Shown piece by piece: positions 58,049-64,000 of a DNA stretch of 64,000 nucleotides (position 1 is the first letter of the stretch; each line of letters opens with the position of its first letter). Made by a program: the position numbers and the translations under genes. Origin of the DNA: Herbaspirillum robiniae (lineage in GTDB: Bacteria; Pseudomonadota; Gammaproteobacteria; Burkholderiales; Burkholderiaceae_D); assembly GCF_002213415.1 (NCBI RefSeq), contig NZ_NJGU01000013.1, positions 105,316-169,315 of the forward strand, read 5' to 3'. The notes under the pieces were generated by a model. It had not been told where the DNA came from, did no database searches, and worked only from the letters and a program-made list of their open reading frames with translations.

Positions 58049-58426
58049 TTACTTGCCGTACTTGGACTTCGCATTGGCGACGCATTTGTCCTTGGCGTCG
58101 CCGCTCAACGCGTCACACTTCTCCTTGGCGACGTCATAGTTGGCGTCGTTCTTGTCCTTCTGAGCGTCCTTGGAGGCATCCGCGCCCTTGCGCTTGGACT
58201 TGGCGTCGGCCAGCGCCGATTCATGCGCGGCCTTGGCTTCCTTCTCGCAGACGTCCTGGTCGTTGCCCTTGAGCGGACCGCATTTCTTCTTGGCGGTCTT
58301 GTAGTCGGCATCGGCCTTGGCCTTGTCGGCCTTGTACTGGGCGGCGGTCGGGTCGGCCGCGAATGCGGCGCCCTGCATGCCAATGGCGGCTACACCGAAA
58401 ATCATGGTTGCGATGATCTTTTTCAT
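58049..58426 (-). CDS. Small secreted Lys/Ala-rich protein with Cys pairs
   Basis: The 125-residue protein has signal peptide GVAAIGMQGAAFA. The mature part has two repeats of a charged helix ending in a Cys pair (KKCGPLKGNDQDVCEKEAKA and EKCDALSGDAKDKCVANAKS). It resembles the protein at 51929-52249. Function is unknown; disulphide-stapled helices in the periplasm seem likely. Confidence 0.82.
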   Translation of the reverse strand: MKKIIATMIFGVAAIGMQGAAFAADPTAAQYKADKAKADADYKTAKKKCGPLKGNDQDVCEKEAKAAHESALADAKSKRKGADASKDAQKDKNDANYDVAKEKCDALSGDAKDKCVANAKSKYGK

Positions 58427-58504
58427 ATTGTCTTCCTCGTGGTTGCGGCCATGGCCGTTGTTGTTATGCAGGCCGGCGCGCCGGCCTGCTCATTGCACCG
58501 GCGC

Positions 58505-58717
58505 TCAGTGGCGCCAGTTGTCGTTGCGCTTTTCGAAATCGCGGATCTGCTTTTCAGCCTCGTCCTTGTTGACGCCATAGGCTTCCTGGATGCGGCCGGC
58601 CAGCTGGTCGCGCTTGCCGGCGATGATGTCGAGATCGTCATCGGTGAGCTTGCCCCATTGTTCCTTGGCCTTGCCCTTGAATTGCTTCCAGTTGCCTTCA
58701 ACGATGTCCCAGTTCAT
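58505..58717 (-). CDS. CsbD family protein
   Basis: The 70-residue protein is of the YjbJ-like form: MNWDIVEGNWKQFKGKAKE, WGKLTDDDLDIIAGKRDQL, IQEAYGVNKDEAEKQI. It is a stress-induced family of unclear function. Confidence 0.93.
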   Translation of the reverse strand: MNWDIVEGNWKQFKGKAKEQWGKLTDDDLDIIAGKRDQLAGRIQEAYGVNKDEAEKQIRDFEKRNDNWRH

Positions 58718-58797
58718 GGTCTTCTCCTTCGTTCCGGATTGAAAAATCGGTGGCGCTCAGGCTGCCGCTCGTGGTGCTCCCTGCCCTGCCTGCGGGA

Positions 58798-59355
58798 TCA
58801 CAGATCCAGCAGGTCGGTCATGTCGTCGGCGTGCTCTTCTTCCTGCGCCATGATCTGCACCAGCATGTGCTTGGTGGTCGGGTCGTCGTCGCCGATGCGC
58901 TCGATCATCTGGCGATAGGCCTCGATGGCGACGCGCTCCTCGATCAGGTTGGAGCGGATCATGTCCTTGATGTCGCTCGACTCGTCGTATTCGGCATGGC
59001 TGCGGCTGGTGATCGTCTTCGGGTTGAAGTCGGGCTCGCCGTTGAGCTGCACGATGCGCTCGGCGATCTTGTCGGCATGGCCCTGCTCTTCCAGCGCGTG
59101 CTGCAGGAACTCGGCCTTGATCGATTCGTTCTCCAGGCCCTTGGCGGTGTAGTAGTGACGCTTGTAACGCATCACGCACAGCAGCTCGGTGGCCAGCGCG
59201 TCGTTGAGCATCGCGATGACTTCCTTGCGGTTGCCGCGATAACCTTCGGTCACGGCGCCCGAGTCGACCTTGCGCGCCGCGGCGCGGATCGCCTCCTTGT
59301 CCAGATGGAAGGGCTCCTTGTGCTTGACGTCAGCTTGTGGGGGATTCTTGGTCAT
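58798..59355 (-). CDS. Ferritin-like (bacterioferritin-family) protein
   Basis: The 185-residue four-helix protein has carboxylate/His iron ligands: TELLCVMRYKRHYY, EEQGHADKI (ExxH), IEERVAIEAYRQMI and QEEEHADDM (ExxH). The long N-terminal tail (about 40 residues) is unlike classical Bfr. It probably sequesters iron or protects against peroxide. Confidence 0.9.
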   Translation of the reverse strand: MTKNPPQADVKHKEPFHLDKEAIRAAARKVDSGAVTEGYRGNRKEVIAMLNDALATELLCVMRYKRHYYTAKGLENESIKAEFLQHALEEQGHADKIAERIVQLNGEPDFNPKTITSRSHAEYDESSDIKDMIRSNLIEERVAIEAYRQMIERIGDDDPTTKHMLVQIMAQEEEHADDMTDLLDL

Positions 59356-59462
59356 GATGGTTCCTTTCTCCGATTTCGTTGCTAATGCGCCCGGTTGCGG
59401 CCTTGCATGGCCACTCCGGCGCCTGGCTAGACTTCAGATCGCCTGCTCCGCGTGCGCCGCTC

Positions 59463-59777
59463 TCAATAGCGGTCGGCGCAGCGGCCTACCGCCAGGCCGA
59501 CCAGCAGGCCGATTCCGGTGGAGATCGCGATGGCGCGCCACGGATTGGACTGCACGTAGTCGTCGGTAGTGGTGACGATCTGGCGGCCGGTCTGCAGCAC
59601 GGCCGATTGCGCGTCCTGTGCGGTATTGAGTGCCTGATCCAGCACTTCCTGTCCTTTGGCGCGCAGGTCGTCGGCCTTCTTGCCGGTCGCTGCCGCCGCT
59701 TCGGCGAAGAGATCCTGCGCCTGTTGCAGCAGAGCCTGCACGTCGTTGCGAACCGTCTTGAAATTGTTAGCCTGCAT
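59463..59777 (-). CDS. DUF883 (ElaB/YqjD-like) membrane-anchored protein
   Basis: The 104-residue protein has a helical N-terminal region (VRNDVQALLQQAQDLFAEAA) and a C-terminal membrane segment with glycine zipper (WRAIAISTGIGLLVGLAVG) preceded by YVQSNP. E. coli relatives bind ribosomes at the membrane in stationary phase. Confidence 0.93.
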   Translation of the reverse strand: MQANNFKTVRNDVQALLQQAQDLFAEAAAATGKKADDLRAKGQEVLDQALNTAQDAQSAVLQTGRQIVTTTDDYVQSNPWRAIAISTGIGLLVGLAVGRCADRY

Positions 59778-59837
59778 GCTTGCTCTCCATTTGTTCGGGG
59801 TTCATCGATTGATCGCGGATGGCGCCTGCCCGGTCGT

Positions 59838-59912
59838 TCACATCAGGTACTGCAGAACGACCAGCATCAGCACCGGGACGCCTACCAGCCATCCGAGCAC
59901 GAGCTTGTCCAT
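59838..59912 (-). CDS. 24-residue membrane micropeptide
   Basis: The 24-residue reading frame is MDKLVLGWLVG followed by VPVLMLVVLQYLM, with AGGAGG ideally placed before the ATG. It is one hydrophobic helix. It shares M-x-K-x(2)-x-x-WLxGVPxxxLV with the 25-residue frame at 60901, which argues that both are real. The frame is too short for routine gene callers. It precedes the DUF883 gene by 60 bases on the same strand, so co-transcription is likely. Confidence 0.7.
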   Translation of the reverse strand: MDKLVLGWLVGVPVLMLVVLQYLM

Positions 59913-60059
59913 GACTGCCTCCTTCTGGTTTTATTGTTCGCGCCGGATGGACTTGCTGTTGCTGTACTGCCGGGTTCCGGCCTTCCGTTGCCGCCGCCTC
60001 TCCTCTGTACCGAGGTCCGCAATCGGCATGTGATCAAGATACCTGCCGCCAGGGGCGCC

Positions 60060-60097
60060 CTCTATAGGCGCCAGACCGATTGATCTGTAGGACAAGC
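60060..60097. promoter_or_regulatory. Upstream element copy A (TATAGG ... TGTAGGACAA)
   Basis: TAGG elements at 60065 and 60088 are 23 bp apart. Ungapped, 60061-60095 matches 60621-60655 at 26 of 35 bases. It lies 150-185 bases upstream of the minus-strand micropeptide gene. Confidence 0.6.
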
Positions 60098-60102
60098 AGC
60101 GA

Positions 60103-60303
60103 TCAGCGCTCGCCGCTGCGGCGGGCCGGCGGCACGCCCTTGATCGGGTACAGGTTGCCGCCCTCGTCTTCCCAGCGCTGCAATGCCACGCGCTGCAGAT
60201 AACGGTCACGGCGACGCGCATCGCGCGCCAGCACGTTCAACGCGGCAGCTACCGCGGCGCCGGCCACGCCGAGCGCCAACATCAGGTTCTTTGCGGAAAT
60301 CAT
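60103..60303 (-). CDS. Small membrane protein, hypothetical
   Basis: The 66-residue protein has one N-terminal hydrophobic segment (LMLALGVAGAAVAAALNVLA), then a basic tail (RDARRRDRYLQRVALQRW). AGGAGG precedes the ATG at a good distance. No family is recognised. Confidence 0.75.
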   Translation of the reverse strand: MISAKNLMLALGVAGAAVAAALNVLARDARRRDRYLQRVALQRWEDEGGNLYPIKGVPPARRSGER

Positions 60304-60328
60304 CGTTGCCTCCTTTGGTCTGCAACGA

Positions 60329-60529
60329 TCACATCGGCGCGCGCTGGCGCTGGCGCAGCGAGCGCTTGATCAGGTCCTGGGCCTCGCCCACGGCGTGCAT
60401 GATGCGGCCGTCGGTCTGGCGTTTTTGCGCCGCATACTGCAGCTCGGTGCTGCCCAGCAGCGTGGCGACCTGCTCCTGGAGTTTGCCCAGGGCGAAATGA
60501 AACTGGCCAGTGATCGTCTTCTTGTTCAT
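60329..60529 (-). CDS. CsbD-like small protein
   Basis: Start set at 60529 (MNKKTITGQFHFALGKLQEQ), with GGAGG eight bases upstream, giving 66 residues. The pattern, ITGQFHFALGKLQEQVATLLG then TELQYAAQKRQTDG, is CsbD-like but diverged. The C-terminus is basic (KRSLRQRQRAPM). Confidence 0.7.
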   Translation of the reverse strand: MNKKTITGQFHFALGKLQEQVATLLGSTELQYAAQKRQTDGRIMHAVGEAQDLIKRSLRQRQRAPM

Positions 60530-60900
60530 GAAATGCGCCTCCATCGGTAGGGGTCAGGACACAAGGTCAATACGAGCGTTGCAGCATGGGAAAAATGGTA
60601 GCAACGGCCCACTGCCGGGCTCTATAGGACGCCTCCCGATTGTCTTGTAGGACAAAGCGAAAAAGCGCGCCGGTGCTGGGTTTCAGGCTTTCAGCCCATG
60701 CGTGGCGCGGGATTGCGGCGAAAAACGGCCCGCCGGGGCGCGTGCAGCCGCGATTCCTACATCGGCTTGCGTCCCCGTCCGATGGCGGCGGGAGCCTGCC
60801 AAACCTAGGATGACAACATCCGGTCGCCCCTGCGCTCCAGGGCAAAAGGCGCTGCCGGCCCGATCCGAATGTGGCTTACCTGACAAGAAAGGAGAACATC
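60530..60900. promoter_or_regulatory. Divergent regulatory region with element copy B and a TTCCTAC site
   Basis: This is a 371-base gap. Copy B (60620-60657) has TAGGAC at 60625 and 60648, 23 bp apart, 96-124 bases upstream of the CsbD-like gene. TTCCTAC at 60754-60760 lies about 145 bases upstream of the plus-strand micropeptide gene. No other feature was found. Confidence 0.5.
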
Positions 60901-60978
60901 ATGGGCAAGTATTTCCTCGCATGGCTGTGCGGCGTGCCGGCGTTCCTGCTGGTGCTGATCTATCTGTTCGCGCACTGA
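60901..60978 (+). CDS. 25-residue membrane micropeptide
   Basis: The reading frame is MGKYFLAWLCG followed by VPAFLLVLIYLFAH, 25 residues, with AAAGGAGA before the ATG. It is one hydrophobic helix, homologous in pattern to the 24-residue frame at 59838-59912 (WLxGVP core). The PA2169-family gene follows 64 bases later on the same strand. Confidence 0.7.
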   Translation: MGKYFLAWLCGVPAFLLVLIYLFAH

Positions 60979-61042
60979 TCCACCCAGCCACCCACCTGTC
61001 GCCGCCGGCTGCGGGCCGGCGGCAAGCGCAAGGGAGAGCAAC

Positions 61043-61507
61043 ATGACCAACGACCACCTGATTTCCACCCTCAACGACCTGATACAGATTTCCAAGGACG
61101 GCGAAAAGGGCTTTCGCACCTGCGCCGACGACGCGCAGGAGCGCTACGCGCATTACCGGGAGATGTTCACGACGCGCGCCACCGAGTGCGCGCAGACCGT
61201 GCTGGACCTGCAGGACCTGGTGCACCGCCTGGGCGGCGAACCGGCCAACCACAGCACCTTCGGCGGCACGCTGCATCGCCAGTGGGTCAACCTGAAGGCG
61301 GTCGTCACCGGACACGACGACGAATCCATCCTGAACGAATGCGAGCGCGGCGAAGACGCGGCGGTGCATGCCTATCGCAAGGCCTTGAGCCAGGACCTGC
61401 CCAATGACGTGCGCCTGATCATCGAGCGCCAGTACCAGGGCGCGCTGGCCAACCACGACAAGGTGCGCGCGCTGCGCAACCAGGTGCGCGCGCGCAAGGC
61501 CGCGTGA
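61043..61507 (+). CDS. PA2169 family four-helix-bundle protein (DUF2383)
   Basis: The 154-residue protein has the family features LISTLNDLIQISKDGEKGFR, HYREMFTTRATECAQTVLDL and NECERGEDAAVHAYRKAL. It is ferritin-like in fold, and metal binding is unproven. GGGAGAG precedes the ATG. Confidence 0.92.
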   Translation: MTNDHLISTLNDLIQISKDGEKGFRTCADDAQERYAHYREMFTTRATECAQTVLDLQDLVHRLGGEPANHSTFGGTLHRQWVNLKAVVTGHDDESILNECERGEDAAVHAYRKALSQDLPNDVRLIIERQYQGALANHDKVRALRNQVRARKAA

Positions 61508-61530
61508 TCCGGCGGATGTGCCGGCAACAA

Positions 61531-61562
61531 AAAAGCGCAGCCCCGGCTGCGCTTTTTTTTCG
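61531..61562. terminator. Bidirectional terminator
   Basis: AGCGCAGCC CC GGCTGCGCT with A-run and T-run, between the PA2169 gene and the convergent FMN reductase gene. Confidence 0.85.
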
Positions 61563-61576
61563 ATGCGGGGCGCCGC

Positions 61577-62143
61577 TTATTTGCGGTCGCGCAGATAGCG
61601 CACGCGCTCGGCCAACGCCGTGACCATGGTCTTGAGGAATTCGCGCGTGGGCTCGTGGGTCAGCTTGCCGTTGGCGTCGAAGCGCTCGGCGCAGTTGCCG
61701 ATCATCACCTCGGGCTTGTTGATGAATTGCAGGTCGAGGAACACGCCGATCTGGCGCAGGTGATATTGCGCGCGCGCCGTGCCGATCGCGCCCGGGCTGG
61801 CGCCCATGATGGCGGCCGGCTTGGCGGCGAACGGCGGCGACGGCGGGCGCGACGCCCAGTCGATGGCGTTCTTCAGCACGCCGGGCACCGAGTAGTTGTA
61901 TTCGGGTGTGGAAAAGATGATGGCGTCGGCCTCGGCGATCTGCTTGCGCAGCCGCTCCACCGGCGCCGGCCAGCCCTGCTCGCGCACGTCGTCGTTGTAC
62001 AGCGGCAGATCGGAAATGTCGGCCTCGGTCAACGACACGCCCGGCGGCAGCAGCTCCTGCAAGGCCCGCAACGCGGCGGTGTTATAGGACTTGGCGCGCA
62101 GGCTGCCGGAAATGCCGAGGATCTTCACTTCTGTCTGGCTCAT
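61577..62143 (-). CDS. NADPH-dependent FMN reductase (ChrR/quinone-reductase-like)
   Basis: The 188-residue flavodoxin-fold protein has the FMN phosphate loop GISGSLRAKSYN and PEYNYSVPGVLKNAIDWASR. Relatives reduce quinones, chromate or azo dyes and protect against oxidative stress. Length and motifs fit the ChrR group. It is a single gene. Confidence 0.92.
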   Translation of the reverse strand: MSQTEVKILGISGSLRAKSYNTAALRALQELLPPGVSLTEADISDLPLYNDDVREQGWPAPVERLRKQIAEADAIIFSTPEYNYSVPGVLKNAIDWASRPPSPPFAAKPAAIMGASPGAIGTARAQYHLRQIGVFLDLQFINKPEVMIGNCAERFDANGKLTHEPTREFLKTMVTALAERVRYLRDRK

Positions 62144-62381
62144 GCTGTTCTCCTTGCTGGGGTTGGATCAACGATGGTGCCGGCGGCATCGCCGGCAGGC
62201 GGACGACAAATCCTAACAGCAATGCGCGCCGGCGGGCATCGGACGGACACCGACATGAGGGATGGCATGCGGGATTTTCCGGGCTGTTGGCATCGCTGTC
62301 GCGGCTGTTGCGGATATGGAGCGCGCATCGGCGGCCGGTCGATGCCGCTGGGTCCCGGCGGCGTTCGTCATGCAGCGCAGG
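62144..62381. other. Gene-free stretch upstream of the FMN reductase gene
   Basis: No gene or strong promoter was recognised here. The gap ends at the livF terminator. Confidence 0.4.
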
Positions 62382-62421
62382 CAAAAAAAACGCCGCAGGC
62401 TTGCGCATGCGGCGTTTTTTT
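62382..62421 (-). terminator. Terminator after livF
   Basis: ACGCCGCA and TGCGGCGT arms around GGCTTGCGCA, with A- and T-runs on both sides; it could work in both directions. Confidence 0.85.
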
Positions 62422-62443
62422 ATTGCCTCCACAACCGACGGGA

Positions 62444-63166
<723 letters not shown>

Positions 63167-63208
63167 CGCGTTTCAATCTCAATGATGTTCTGACTAGTCT
63201 GTGGCATG

Positions 63209-63976
63209 TCAATGGCCTGCGCCGAGGTATGCCTCGATCACGGCCGGGTTCTTCTGCACATCCGCCGGCACGCCCTCGGCAATCGGCTTGCCGTAGTCCA
63301 GCACCGTGATGCGGTTGCACAGGCCCATCATCAGTTTGACGTCGTGTTCGATCAACAGGATGGTCTTGCCTTCGGCCTGGATCTTCACCAGCAGTTCTCT
63401 GAGTCCGAGCTTCTCGGTCGCGTTCATGCCCGCCGCCGGTTCGTCCAGCGCCAGCAGTTGCGGGTCGGTCGCCAGCGCGCGGGCGATTTCCAGGCGGCGC
63501 TGGTCGCCGTACGACAGGTGCCGCGCGGTGCGCTTGGCGAACTGGCCGATGCCCACGAAGTCCAGCAGCTGCTGCGACTTGGCGCGAATCTGCGCTTCTT
63601 CCTCGCGCGCCGCCTTGTGGCGAAACACCGCGCCGAAGACGTTCTGTTTGGTGCGCACATGGCAACCCACCATCACGTTCTCCAGCACCGTCATCTCGCC
63701 GAACAGGCGGATGTTCTGGAAGGTGCGGGCGATGCCGGCCTTGGCCACTTCATGCGGCGCGCTCGGGCTGTACGGTTTGCCGTCCAGCTCGAAACTGCCG
63801 GTGTCGGGCTGGTACAGCCCGGTGATGACGTTGAAGAAGGTGGTCTTGCCCGCGCCGTTGGGGCCGATCAGGCCGTAGATCTGGCCGCGTTCGATCGTGA
63901 TGCCCACGCCGTTCAGGGCTTGCAGCCCGCCGAAGCGCTTGCTGACGTCGCGGATCTTGAGCAGTGTCTGTGTCAT
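63209..63976 (-). CDS. livG: Branched-chain amino acid ABC transporter ATP-binding protein LivG
   Basis: The 255-residue protein has Walker A GPNGAGKTTFFNVITG, ARTFQNIRLFGEMTVLENV, signature LSYGDQRRLEIARALA, Walker B LLALDEPAAGMN, and LLIEHDVKLMM. livF follows 42 bases downstream. Permease genes (livH/livM) should lie just beyond the window edge. Confidence 0.95.
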   Translation of the reverse strand: MTQTLLKIRDVSKRFGGLQALNGVGITIERGQIYGLIGPNGAGKTTFFNVITGLYQPDTGSFELDGKPYSPSAPHEVAKAGIARTFQNIRLFGEMTVLENVMVGCHVRTKQNVFGAVFRHKAAREEEAQIRAKSQQLLDFVGIGQFAKRTARHLSYGDQRRLEIARALATDPQLLALDEPAAGMNATEKLGLRELLVKIQAEGKTILLIEHDVKLMMGLCNRITVLDYGKPIAEGVPADVQKNPAVIEAYLGAGH

Positions 63977-64000
63977 GTCTTTTTCTCCTGCTGCTTACGC

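Overview
The window is GC-rich chromosomal DNA of a betaproteobacterium. The gene content and order (yajC-secD-secF next to tgt-queA-recG, zapB-zapA followed by 6S RNA, ybgC-tolQRAB-pal-cpoB followed by tRNA-Lys) fit Burkholderiales. My best guess is Oxalobacteraceae, Herbaspirillum-like. That placement rests on recalled protein similarity, not on a database search. I see no prophage, insertion sequence, CRISPR array or replication origin. I list 75 protein genes, one tRNA and one 6S RNA.

Layout. 1-1.45 kb: end of a protease/nuclease fusion protein. 1.46-6.5 kb: a dicarboxylate catabolic locus (fumarase-superfamily lyase, GntR/UTRA repressor, DAACS symporter, D-tartrate dehydratase-like enolase) with matching paired operators in front of both transcription units. 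6.6-15.7 kb: AraC regulator, PhnZ-like HD oxygenase, katG, an HTH/beta-propeller/DUF899 group, DUF4337 and a DMT exporter. 15.7-25 kb: tcdA, secF-secD-yajC, an acyl-CoA ligase, a 138-bp tandem repeat block, tgt and queA. 25-33 kb: recG, small conserved genes, tapT, zapB-zapA, 6S RNA, nrdR, glyA, ydfG. 33.4-39.3 kb: the complete Tol-Pal operon, interrupted between tolB and pal by a large nested palindrome, then tRNA-Lys(UUU). 39.4-47.1 kb: hydrolase, hypotheticals, DUF423, and a DUF3100/aldehyde dehydrogenase/beta-hydroxyacid dehydrogenase/LysR catabolic set. 47.2-51.3 kb: a nitrate ABC transporter operon with a sigma-54 promoter, a leader that looks like an ANTAR antitermination target, and a P-box/chemoreceptor-tip protein as last gene. 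51.6-61.5 kb: a stress-type island of small secreted, CsbD, DUF883, BON, ferritin-like and PA2169 proteins, two tiny membrane peptides, and a histidine kinase/receiver/LuxR-type regulator cascade. 61.6 kb to the end: an FMN reductase and livF-livG.

How it fits together. Three loci carry cis-elements that tie genes to a neighbouring regulator: GntR paired palindromes, a LysR-type dyad, and (T)TCCTAC elements 95-185 bp upstream of six island genes, which are a candidate target of the island's own NarL-type regulator. The least described pieces are the two homologous 24-25-residue peptides, the nitrate-linked P-box protein, and the lyase paired with the tartrate-dehydratase locus.
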